Program-made: the position numbers and the translations under genes
Origin: JAZDJJ01 sp043804035
GTDB lineage: Bacteria; Bacteroidota; Bacteroidia; Palsa-948
Reading direction: 5' to 3'
Assembly (NCBI GenBank): GCA_043804035.1
Contig: JAZDJJ010000065.1
Span: 1-20,464, forward strand
DNA: 20,464 nt
In this document: in pieces, positions 14,200 through 20,464 of the stretch
Numbering within the stretch: the first letter of the stretch is position 1
How the letters are laid out: the number at the start of each line of letters is the position of its first letter
The notes under the pieces: generated by a model
Database searches by the model: none
Seen by the model: the letters and a program-made list of their open reading frames with translations, nothing else
What the model was told of the DNA's origin: nothing

Positions 14200-16110
14200 A
14201 TGAAAAAAAACTTATTTCTCGTATGCGGATTAGTAATCGGGATTAGCGCGATGGCTCAAAACAAAAGAATGGAGCGCATCGTTATGAACCCGGATATCCG
14301 CTACAACATGATGGACGATTCTAAAAATGTTGCCACCGGTCCTGTGGCGCCTGTTGAGCGGAAAACTCCGCTGGTGATTACCAACAATGCAATCACCGAC
14401 ATCGTTCTTGGTAAGGCAAGCAATCTGCTTGGCGGATTGTCTTATGTAGGCAGAAGTGTTCTGGATTACAATTCGGTGCTGAACACACTTATTCTGACGC
14501 ACCGTTCAAATCCTGCCACTGACAACACCGTTAATTCAGGTGCATTCATGGTTGATATTTCTAAAGACGGTGGCAGTACTTGGACATCGCAACAAGGTCC
14601 TGTTAGTGTTATTAAAAAAAATGGTGGCCGTTATCCTCAGGGGTTTATTGTAAATCCAACAGGCAACACAAATCCTGATAATGCTTTTGTTGCTGTTCAT
14701 GGTGCAAATCACGATGGTGCTATGTGGGGTTCTTATCCTTTTGGCACTGCACAAATTGGAAGTATTGCTACTGGATGTATGGATAGTGCTGTTTTCAACT
14801 CGGGTGCAACTAATTTCCGGGGGCTTATCCCTAATGCAGGTGTTATTACTGCAAACAATACTATTTGGATTGTAGATAAAACTTATGATGGAACAGCTTA
14901 TTCCGATACGATTATTCTTCGTAAAGGAACATTTGCTACTAACTGCGTTAATTACACAACCACTAAAATACCTTTCACTGTTACTGCTACACCTAGTGGA
15001 GGGAAAAGATTTAATGCCACTAATATTGCCTTTTCTGCTAATGGACAAACCGGTTATCTCTCTGTTTTCGCACATAATGATTATACTTTTGAACCAGATA
15101 GCACTAATTATTTGATTGTTTGGAAAACGACTGATGGCGGTAACACATGGGGCGCTGGTATTTCTGTAGGGTTAGATTGTATTGGACCTCAATTAGGATA
15201 CACTGGAGGCAGATATGGTCATGCCACTGCAATGGATGGCACTGTGGATATGAATGGTAATCTGCATCTTATTTTCGCAATGGGTTCTTATGATGATGAT
15301 AAAAAAAAGATGGGTGAATTTGCTACTTATACCACTGATGGCGGTACTACCTGGAAAATACAACTGCTTGATGAGCCGATGTCTCTTGATGGAATTTTTG
15401 GCGATACAACCGGTTGGTCTGTCGGTACTCCTAAAGGTTATTGGGAAGACAATCGCGGGCAAGTTGCTCTTTCTCTTGCCGGTGATAAAGTGTTTTACGT
15501 TTGGTTTGATACCGATACTATTGATTTCACTGACGCTACTGTGTTAGGAAATATACATCCTAATGCAATAGTAAAGGTTTATGATGTTGCTACTGGTAAC
15601 TGGGAACCTAAGGTTAATCTTACTAAAGGCACTGCTGGTGACGGTTTGGTTACTTTTGGTTATGTGGCTTATTGGGCAGGTGGCACTACTTATCCTTATA
15701 CACTTCATATTGGCTACCAAGCAATGACAGGAGATCAAACAGCTCCTGTTGATTTTCATTACTTAAAAGGAGTAGAAGTTCCGAGTGGTACTGGCGTTGC
15801 CAATACTGCTTGTACTCCTACTATAGGTGCTGTTGGTGTTCCTGTTATTACAAGTGATGCATTCAGCGTTTCTAGTTATCCAAATCCTGCTTCGGATGTT
15901 ACAACCATTGCAGTGAATATGCTGAAATCCGAAAAAGTTTCTGTTGAAATTACCAACATACTTGGACAAGTAATCTATAACACTTCTGCTAATCTTCCTG
16001 CTGGCGAACATAAATTTAATGTTAATGTCAGCAAATGGAATAGCGGTGTTTATTTTTACACAGTTAAGTCAAATGACTTTAGCGTTACTAACAAGATAAT
16101 TGTTGAGTAA
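14200..16110 (+). CDS. T9SS-sorted secreted protein with Asp-box (sialidase/BNR-like) repeats
   Basis: 636 residues from the ATG at 14200; an in-frame TTG at 14158 lies almost on the -7 element and is unlikely to be the start. The signal peptide is MKKNLFLVCGLVIGISAMAQ. The body holds three Asp-box-like motifs, SKDGGSTW (121-128), TTDGGNTW (310-317) and TTDGGTTW (378-385), which cap blades of beta-propellers. The C-terminal part from about 558 (SSYPNPASDVTTI, then EITNILGQVIYNT and SGVYFYTVKSND) is a type A T9SS sorting domain. The sialidase arginine triad was not identified, so an enzyme function is not claimed; many such proteins are of unknown substrate. It has a strong promoter, its own terminator and less AT-rich codons at its start than its neighbours, consistent with high expression. 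Confidence 0.85.
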   Translation: MKKNLFLVCGLVIGISAMAQNKRMERIVMNPDIRYNMMDDSKNVATGPVAPVERKTPLVITNNAITDIVLGKASNLLGGLSYVGRSVLDYNSVLNTLILTHRSNPATDNTVNSGAFMVDISKDGGSTWTSQQGPVSVIKKNGGRYPQGFIVNPTGNTNPDNAFVAVHGANHDGAMWGSYPFGTAQIGSIATGCMDSAVFNSGATNFRGLIPNAGVITANNTIWIVDKTYDGTAYSDTIILRKGTFATNCVNYTTTKIPFTVTATPSGGKRFNATNIAFSANGQTGYLSVFAHNDYTFEPDSTNYLIVWKTTDGGNTWGAGISVGLDCIGPQLGYTGGRYGHATAMDGTVDMNGNLHLIFAMGSYDDDKKKMGEFATYTTDGGTTWKIQLLDEPMSLDGIFGDTTGWSVGTPKGYWEDNRGQVALSLAGDKVFYVWFDTDTIDFTDATVLGNIHPNAIVKVYDVATGNWEPKVNLTKGTAGDGLVTFGYVAYWAGGTTYPYTLHIGYQAMTGDQTAPVDFHYLKGVEVPSGTGVANTACTPTIGAVGVPVITSDAFSVSSYPNPASDVTTIAVNMLKSEKVSVEITNILGQVIYNTSANLPAGEHKFNVNVSKWNSGVYFYTVKSNDFSVTNKIIVE

Positions 16111-16149
16111 TGTTTATCTCCATCCTTCTCAAAGGAAAGGTGGTAATAA

Positions 16150-16181
16150 AAAAAACCCGGGCAGAAATGTCCGGGTTTTTT
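16150..16181. terminator. Strong bidirectional intrinsic terminator
   Basis: The stem of CCCGGGC (16156-16162) with GTCCGGG (16169-16175), including one G-T pair, has a 6-base loop AGAAAT and is flanked by A6 and T6. It serves the Asp-box cargo (+) and the convergent glutathione peroxidase gene (-). Confidence 0.92.
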
Positions 16182-16206
16182 ATTTTCTTTTGCCTGTCGT
16201 TTTAGT

Positions 16207-16749
16207 TCATCTGTCCATTATCCAATCAGTGATAATACGATTATTAGGTTTTATTTCGGAAGGAAGATATCCGCCCCAAGTGCCGTCTTCATTAATCATA
16301 AACTTGTTGAAGTTCCACAGCACTTTTGCATCTTTCACTCCGTTCTCTTCTTTGTTTTGCAGCCATTTGTACAAAGGATGACAATCATTTCCTTTGATAA
16401 TAATCTTTGACATAATGAAAAAGGTAATTCCATACTTCTTCTGGCAGAAAGTTTTTATTTTTTGGTTATCGCCCGGCTCATATCCATTAAAATCGTTGCA
16501 GGGAAAGACGATGATGACGAGCCCGCTGTCTTTGTAATTTTTGTAAAGCCATTCCATCTCTTTATATTGCGGAGTGTAAGAGCATTCGGAGGCAACATTT
16601 ATCACCAGCACTTTTTTCCCTTTGTACTGGCTGAGGTCAATTTCTTTTCCGTCAATGTTGATTGCTTTAAAATCGTAGAAAGATTTCTTTTGAGCCGAAG
16701 CAAAAGAAACAAAAAGTAGAATAGAAAAGAAGAAACTAATTGTTTTCAT
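16207..16749 (-). CDS. Exported glutathione peroxidase-family thiol peroxidase
   Basis: 180 residues from the ATG at 16749; a longer frame to 16803 would put non-signal sequence ahead of the signal peptide MKTISFFFSILLFVSFASAQ. The GPx fold is clear. The peroxidatic Cys56 is in NVASECSYTPQ, a probable resolving Cys102 is in KIKTFCQKKYGITF, and WNF (Trp145-Asn146) is in LWNFNKFMI. This is the two-Cys, thioredoxin-using type rather than a selenoprotein. In FPCNDFNGYEPG the usual NQF glutamine of the catalytic tetrad is Asp86. The enzyme should reduce peroxides in the periplasm or at the envelope. It is a single-gene unit ending at the shared terminator. Confidence 0.92.
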   Translation of the reverse strand: MKTISFFFSILLFVSFASAQKKSFYDFKAINIDGKEIDLSQYKGKKVLVINVASECSYTPQYKEMEWLYKNYKDSGLVIIVFPCNDFNGYEPGDNQKIKTFCQKKYGITFFIMSKIIIKGNDCHPLYKWLQNKEENGVKDAKVLWNFNKFMINEDGTWGGYLPSEIKPNNRIITDWIMDR

Positions 16750-16800
16750 AAAAAGATTTAAGTTATAGAAGCGATTTTTTGTAATTGATAAAAGATTACA

Positions 16801-16808
16801 CAAACGTA
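16801..16808 (-). promoter_or_regulatory. -7 promoter element for the glutathione peroxidase gene
   Basis: On the minus strand TACGTTTG (16808-16801) matches TAnnTTTG exactly, 51 bp before the ATG. No TTTG is seen 19 bp upstream. The element abuts the start of the dispersed repeat at 16807. Confidence 0.55.
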
Positions 16809-16850
16809 CATAAAATTTTTAATTATACATGAACGGGATAAAAATCAAAA
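16807..16850 (+). repeat. Dispersed direct repeat, copy A (about 44 bp)
   Basis: Begins TACATAAAAT and runs through AACGGGATAAAAATCAAAA. It matches 18977-19020 at roughly 37 of 44 positions by eye, in the same orientation. The two copies flank the permease gene, and each directly precedes a repeat array. Confidence 0.75.
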
Positions 16851-16852
16851 TT

Positions 16853-17044
16853 GAGGTGGCGGGTCAAAGCCCGCCATGACGAACTAAGGAGATAATTGAT
16901 TTGTTGAGGTGGCGGGTCAAAGCCCGCCATGACGAACTAATGAGATGGCGGGTCAAAGCCCGCCATGACGAACTAATGAGGTGGCGGGTCAAAGCCCGCC
17001 ATGACGAACTAATGATGGTGGGTCAAGCCCGCCATGACGAACTA
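16853..17044. repeat. Five-copy GC-rich hairpin array (REP-like)
   Basis: Five units each contain the stem TGGCGGG / CCCGCCA with loop TCAAAG, followed by TGACGAACTA. Left stem arms start at 16857, 16910, 16946, 16982 and 17016. Spacings are 53, 36, 36 and 34 bp; the first gap holds an extra 17 bp or so. In copy 5 the arm is TGGTGGG, which still pairs through a G-T. The array lies between the divergent glutathione peroxidase and permease genes. From 17045 to 17195 I see no gene and no convincing TAnnTTTG promoter. Confidence 0.95.
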
Positions 17045-17195
17045 TAGATGAACCATAATACCATCAGACAAAGGATTTCAAGATATGTTCGGGAAACTTT
17101 ATCTTTTCAAAAATGGATTATATACATTATGGAGTAACGAAGTTATTTATCATAATTTTAAAATATCAACTCGTATTTGACAATAAATTTTGATA

Positions 17196-18935
17196 ATGAC
17201 ATTATCAGATCTTTTTCGTCGCAAGTCCATTGATTCTATCTTTAAGCATGCAGAAGAACATCATCAGGCGAAATCGGGGCTCAAACAAAATCTTAATGTA
17301 AGAGACCTTACCGCAATGGGCATTGCTGCTATTGTCGGAGCGGGTATTTTTAGCACAATAGGTACAGCAGCCGTTCATGGTGGTCCTGCCGTCTCACTTT
17401 TGTTTGTGTTTACTGCTATTGCCTGTGGTTTCTCGGCTATGTGTTACGCTCAGTTTGCTTCTTCCATTCCTATCAGTGGCAGTGCATACACATATACTTA
17501 CGCAAGTTTCGGCGAACTCGTTGCATGGATTATCGGATGGGACTTGATAATGGAATATGCTGTCGGAAACATTGCAGTAGCAATCTCGTGGTCCGATTAT
17601 TTTACAGCGATGGTCAATGGCATCGGAATACATTTCCCTGAATATTTATCTATAGATTTTTTATCTGCTTCGCGGGGATTTGCTGTTGCTTCGGAACAAA
17701 TACAAAATGGTGTTGCATTATCATTTCTCTCAACTTCATTACAGGAAGCATATACCGCATGGCAAACAGCACCACATATATTCGGTATCCGACTTATTGC
17801 TGATTTACCTGCATTCTCTATCGTTGTCCTCATCACTTATTTAGTATACAGAGGTATTTATGAAACAAAGGTAGCGAGTAATATTATGGTGTTGATTAAA
17901 CTGGCAATTTTATTTGTTGTTATTGCTGTCGGAGCATTTTATGTAAATCCCGAAAACTGGAATCCTTTTGCTCCTAACGGTATTAGCGGTGTCCTGAAAG
18001 GTGTGTCGGGAGTATTTTTTGCTTATATTGGTTTTGATGCTATCTCTACAACAGCCGAAGAATGTAAAAATCCACAAAAGGATTTACCCCGTGCTATGAT
18101 TTTAGCATTGATAATTTGTACAATACTTTATGTGCTTATCAGTATCGTGCTGACTGGCATGGTCAAATATACTGAACTCGGTGTTGGCGACCCGTTAGCG
18201 TATGTATTTCAGAAACTCCATCTTCCGTGGCTTTCGGGTGTTATTGCCGTTGGTGCAGTGATTGCTATGGCAAGTGTATTGCTCGTTTTTCAGGTAGGAC
18301 AACCGCGTATATGGATGAGCATGAGCAGAGATGGATTGTTGCCTAAATGTTTTTCTAAACTTCATCCTCGTTTCAAAACACCTGCTTTTTCAACTATCTT
18401 AACAGGTATCATTGTTGCTGTTCCTGCTCTTTTTGTCAACTTAACAGAAGTAACTGACCTCACCAGCATAGGAACTCTTTTTGCTTTTGTACTTGTATGC
18501 GGAGGTGTGTTATTGTTAGATAAAAACAATATCAGCAGCAAATTTCGTGTGCCATATTACAATAGTCGTTTTTTTCTTCCTCTTATTATTATCGGTGTAT
18601 TGTTCCTGTTGCTATATTTTAATATGGATGGAGTAAAACAATTATTTAGCAATAGCGATACGTCTCAACCAAATGCTTCGTTTTGGGATATATTCAAACA
18701 CAAAATTCCAATATTCGGATTTATATTGATAAGCATTACTATAAGCACTATATCTATCATAAAAAAATTATCTCTCTTTCCTGTACTCGGCTTACTAACA
18801 AATCTTTATCTGATGACAGAACTTGGCATTACCAACTGGATGCGTTTTTTAATTTGGCTGTTGGTTGGATTAATACTATATTTCACATACGGATTTAAGC
18901 ATAGTAAGCAAAGAAAAGTGAGTGTTTCGTCCTAA
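17196..18935 (+). CDS. APC-family amino-acid permease (cationic amino-acid transporter-like)
   Basis: 579 residues from the ATG at 17196; the in-frame TTG at 17190 is less likely. About twelve or more membrane helices are visible. The APC signature in helix 1 is MGIAAIVGAGIFSTIGTAA, followed by YAQFASSIPISGSAYTYTYASFGELVAWIIGWDLIMEY, which is typical of CAT/YhdG-type proteins. ISGVLKGVSGVFFAYIGFDAISTTAEECKNPQKDLPRA in the middle is the conserved region of the cationic amino-acid transporter group. FQVGQPRIWMSMSRDGLLP and FKTPAFSTILTG follow. The substrate is likely an amino acid, but which one cannot be told. It stands alone between two repeat regions. A weak hairpin (AAAAAG 18936-18941 / CTTTTT 18948-18953) follows the stop. 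Confidence 0.93.
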   Translation: MTLSDLFRRKSIDSIFKHAEEHHQAKSGLKQNLNVRDLTAMGIAAIVGAGIFSTIGTAAVHGGPAVSLLFVFTAIACGFSAMCYAQFASSIPISGSAYTYTYASFGELVAWIIGWDLIMEYAVGNIAVAISWSDYFTAMVNGIGIHFPEYLSIDFLSASRGFAVASEQIQNGVALSFLSTSLQEAYTAWQTAPHIFGIRLIADLPAFSIVVLITYLVYRGIYETKVASNIMVLIKLAILFVVIAVGAFYVNPENWNPFAPNGISGVLKGVSGVFFAYIGFDAISTTAEECKNPQKDLPRAMILALIICTILYVLISIVLTGMVKYTELGVGDPLAYVFQKLHLPWLSGVIAVGAVIAMASVLLVFQVGQPRIWMSMSRDGLLPKCFSKLHPRFKTPAFSTILTGIIVAVPALFVNLTEVTDLTSIGTLFAFVLVCGGVLLLDKNNISSKFRVPYYNSRFFLPLIIIGVLFLLLYFNMDGVKQLFSNSDTSQPNASFWDIFKHKIPIFGFILISITISTISIIKKLSLFPVLGLLTNLYLMTELGITNWMRFLIWLLVGLILYFTYGFKHSKQRKVSVSS

Positions 18936-18976
18936 AAAAAGTTGATGCTTTTTGGTTAATAATCCTGAAATAAATC

Positions 18977-19020
18977 TACATAAAATTGATAATTACACAT
19001 AAACGGAATAAAATTAAAAA
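18977..19020 (+). repeat. Dispersed direct repeat, copy B (about 44 bp)
   Basis: Begins TACATAAAATTGATAATTA and runs through AAACGGAATAAAATTAAAA. It is the partner of 16807-16850. It directly precedes the octamer repeat. Copy A carries a promoter-like TACGTTTG at its edge; the same position here reads TAGATTTA, so that function is not shared. Confidence 0.75.
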
Positions 19021-19022
19021 TT

Positions 19023-19070
19023 ATTGTTGCATTGTTTCATTGTTTCATTGTTACATTGTTTCATTGTTCA
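19023..19070. repeat. 8-bp tandem repeat
   Basis: Six consecutive octamers: ATTGTTGC, ATTGTTTC, ATTGTTTC, ATTGTTAC, ATTGTTTC, ATTGTTCA. They are intergenic, downstream of the permease gene, in the 797-bp gap before lnt (18936-19732). That gap holds no gene that I can support. Confidence 0.92.
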
Positions 19071-19106
19071 GTATTCATTATCAGAGGTGCTCTTTAGTAA
19101 ATATGC

Positions 19107-19246
19107 GCCACCTTGTTGCTGTCGGTTAGTATAATACAAAATATTATGCCAACCTGCTGCTGTCGGTTAGTATAATACAAAATATTATGCCAACCTGCTG
19201 CTGTCGGTTAGTATAATACAAAATATTATGCCACCTTGTTGTTGGA
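19107..19246. repeat. 41-bp tandem repeat, three full copies and a partial fourth
   Basis: Copies at 19107-19147, 19148-19188 and 19189-19229, with a decayed fourth starting GCCACCTTGTTG at 19230. Copies 2 and 3 are identical. Each unit contains ATAATA-CAAAA-TATTAT, and copies 2 and 3 also contain AACC/GGTT arms, so each could form two small hairpins. Units abut directly with no spacers. Confidence 0.95.
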
Positions 19247-19251
19247 AGGTC

Positions 19252-19334
19252 GTATATGCAGAATGCACGTATCAATCCCTTACAGAGAGATTAGTATATG
19301 CAGAATGCACGTATCAATCCTTTACAGAGGATTA
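19252..19334. repeat. 41/42-bp tandem repeat, two copies
   Basis: Copies at 19252-19293 and 19294-19334 share GTATATGCAGAATGCACG, then TATCAATCC, C/T, TTACAGAG; the second is one base shorter. A degenerate start of a third (GTACATTT) follows. This sequence is unrelated to the preceding 41-bp unit. Confidence 0.9.
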
Positions 19335-19339
19335 GTACA

Positions 19340-19605
19340 TTTGGAATTTTGCACATCGCCCTGAAAGGGCGGAATAAACTAACACAGGGCATCGCCCTGT
19401 GAGAACTAACATAATGGCATCGCCCTGAAAGGGCAAAATAACTATGGCTCAATCACTCACAAAAGTTTATATTCACAAGGAAAGGTTTATAGTATTATGC
19501 CCTTTCAGGGCGTAATGCTGTATAGATTTTCTCTCACAGGGCGATGCCCTGTGTTATGATACAATGCCCTTTTAGTGCGCAGATTCAAAATTATGCAAAG
19601 ACAAC
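19340..19605. repeat. Mirrored six-hairpin composite inverted repeat
   Basis: Left half: GCCCT-GAA-AGGGC (19358-19370), CACAGGGC-ATC-GCCCTGTG (19383-19401), GCCCT-GAA-AGGGC (19422-19434). Right half: GCCCT-TTC-AGGGC (19499-19511), CACAGGGC-GAT-GCCCTGTG (19535-19553), and GCCCT-TTT-AGTGC (19566-19578) with one mismatch. The right half is the reverse complement of the left in order, loop sequence and much of the spacing, around a centre of about 64 bp (19435-19498). Similar ends (TTTGGAATTTTG on the left; CAAAATTATGCAAA on the right) suggest the inverted repeat extends to about 19341 and 19605. Confidence 0.9.
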
Positions 19606-19670
19606 CAGAACAGTAATAAACCAAAAAGGATTTATATTATACTGATATTGGTAATTGATATTTACCGAAA

Positions 19671-19699
19671 TTTGCCGAAATATAGAAGAACTAAACTTG
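19671..19699 (+). promoter_or_regulatory. Possible promoter for lnt
   Basis: TTTG (19671-19674), 17 bp, then TAAACTTG (19692-19699), one mismatch to TAnnTTTG. The start codon is 33 bp downstream. Upstream, 19606-19670 holds only a small inverted repeat GGTAA/TTACC (19650-19666). Confidence 0.3.
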
Positions 19700-19732
19700 T
19701 AAAACCTGATGTTTTCGCAATGAATATTTCCA

Positions 19733-20464
19733 ATGAGTAAAACAAAACTTCTTTTTTATTCTTGTCTTACCGGGGTGCTTCTTTTTTTATCCTGGCCACC
19801 TTTTGGATTTCCGTTTTTATTGTTCTTTGCATTTGTTCCGTTACTAATAGTTGAAGATGCTTTCTCCGGAGAAACTGCAAAAGCAAAACGCGTATTCCTT
19901 TTCGCACTTTCTTATTTTGCTTTTTTTATTTGGAATGCACTAACCACATGGTGGATTTGGAACGCCTCGCCCGGTGGCGCTTGTCTGGCGATTTTCGCTA
20001 ATTCATTTTTGATGGCTGCTGTATTCTGGATTTTCCATCTTGTTAAAAAAAGATTTTCTGTTGTTCAGTTACCTTTTGTCTCTTATTTTTTATTTCCATT
20101 CTTCTGGATAGCATTTGAATTTTTTCATTTGCGATGGGAACTTGCCTGGCCCTGGCTTACAATTGGTAATGCGTTTGCAAAGAATCATATATGGGTGCAG
20201 TGGTATGAATATACAGGAACGCTTGGTGGAAGTTTATGGGTGCTGGTCGTGAATTTAATGGTCTTCCGTTGGTTTCGGGTTTCCAATTTTTCTAACAAAA
20301 TGTATGGACATATTTCAGGGATTGTATCAATGATTTTTCTTCCGATAATAATTTCATATATCATTTATTATTCTTATGAAGAAAAAAATAATCCTGTGAA
20401 AGTTGTTGCTGTTCAGCCGAACATTGACCCGTACAGCGAAAAGTTTAGCGGAATGAATTTTGAA
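19733..20464 (+). CDS. lnt: Apolipoprotein N-acyltransferase Lnt, 5' part (cut by window edge)
   Basis: The first 244 residues, open to the last base. Lnt adds the third acyl chain to the N-terminal Cys of lipoproteins at the inner membrane. The membrane domain starts LTGVLLFLSWPPFGFPFLLF, the usual 'SWPPxGxxxLxF' opening, then TTWWIWNASPGGA, FWIAFEFFHLRWELAWPWLTIGN and WVQWYEYTGTLGGSLWVLVVN, all characteristic. The nitrilase-like catalytic domain begins with VKVVAVQPNIDPYSEKF at about 225. The Glu-Lys-Cys catalytic residues would lie beyond the window. The ATG at 19733 puts the first hydrophobic helix at the N-terminus; an ATG at 19720 runs into a stop after six codons. Confidence 0.95.
   Translation, partial: MSKTKLLFYSCLTGVLLFLSWPPFGFPFLLFFAFVPLLIVEDAFSGETAKAKRVFLFALSYFAFFIWNALTTWWIWNASPGGACLAIFANSFLMAAVFWIFHLVKKRFSVVQLPFVSYFLFPFFWIAFEFFHLRWELAWPWLTIGNAFAKNHIWVQWYEYTGTLGGSLWVLVVNLMVFRWFRVSNFSNKMYGHISGIVSMIFLPIIISYIIYYSYEEKNNPVKVVAVQPNIDPYSEKFSGMNFE

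Noticed and set aside
14536..15075. 179-residue minus-strand open frame inside the Asp-box cargo gene
   Set aside because: The plus-strand gene has a promoter, signal peptide, repeated motifs and a T9SS domain. The antisense frame has no recognisable features.
16750..16803. Longer N-terminus for the glutathione peroxidase
   Set aside because: The extra residues precede a complete signal peptide and run across the likely promoter.
16853..17044. Hairpin array as a CRISPR array
   Set aside because: Spacing sequences are themselves repeated (TGACGAACTAATGAG), so there are no distinct spacers; the pattern fits REP-like hairpins.
19107..19334. Possible CRISPR array
   Set aside because: Units of 41-42 bp abut directly with no unique spacers, and no cas genes are present.

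Overview
The window looks like chromosomal DNA of an AT-rich gliding or type IX secretion (T9SS) bacterium of the phylum Bacteroidota. Four things point there: two secreted proteins with C-terminal T9SS sorting domains, the conserved ssb-gldE-gldD gene order, several upstream regions matching the Bacteroidota promoter (TTTG, about 19 bp, TAnnTTTG), and Bacteroidota-type forms of LpxK, RsmE, PyrD and a TPR/beta-propeller protein. No rRNA, tRNA, CRISPR array, phage, transposase or recognisable defence system was found.

Layout, left to right. (1) 171-1685: T9SS cargo with a glycosidase-like barrel, ended by a strong bidirectional terminator. (2) 1824-2883 (-): lpxK, divergent across only 37 bp from a plus-strand block (2921-5974) of a NIF3-family protein, a coiled-coil zinc-ribbon protein, an unknown lipoprotein and an unknown small secreted protein. 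(3) 6100-8569 (+): ssb, gldE, gldD. (4) 14001 back to 8578 (-): a five-gene run of TPR/PD40 protein, UDP-glucuronate decarboxylase, pyrD, rsmE and a Lys/Glu-rich protein with thrombospondin type 3 and EF-hand calcium motifs. (5) 14200-16110 (+): a second T9SS cargo with Asp-box repeats, followed by a strong terminator. (6) 16207-16749 (-): exported glutathione peroxidase. (7) 17196-18935 (+): APC-family amino-acid permease between two repeat-rich intergenic regions. (8) 19733 to the right edge (+): the start of lnt (apolipoprotein N-acyltransferase).

Much of the window serves the cell envelope: lipid A (lpxK), lipoprotein maturation (lnt), gliding/T9SS (gldD, gldE, two cargos, a PorE-like propeller protein) and nucleotide-sugar supply (UDP-xylose synthase). 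Housekeeping genes (ssb, pyrD, rsmE) lie among them.

Two things stand out. First, three otherwise intact conserved genes (lpxK, gldE, uxs) carry four apparent frameshifts, each at an A/T run of 8-9 and each repaired by removing one base. This is either systematic homopolymer error in the assembly or real slippage. Second, the two intergenic regions flanking the permease hold six kinds of repeat: a diverged direct repeat of about 44 bp, a five-copy GC-rich hairpin array, octamer, 41-bp and 41/42-bp tandem repeats, and a six-hairpin array whose two halves are mirror images. Separate 7-bp tandem repeats occur inside pyrD, inside the signal peptide of the TPR protein, and at the ssb promoter. No complete new biological system could be demonstrated; the repeat island and the homopolymer frameshifts are the best leads.
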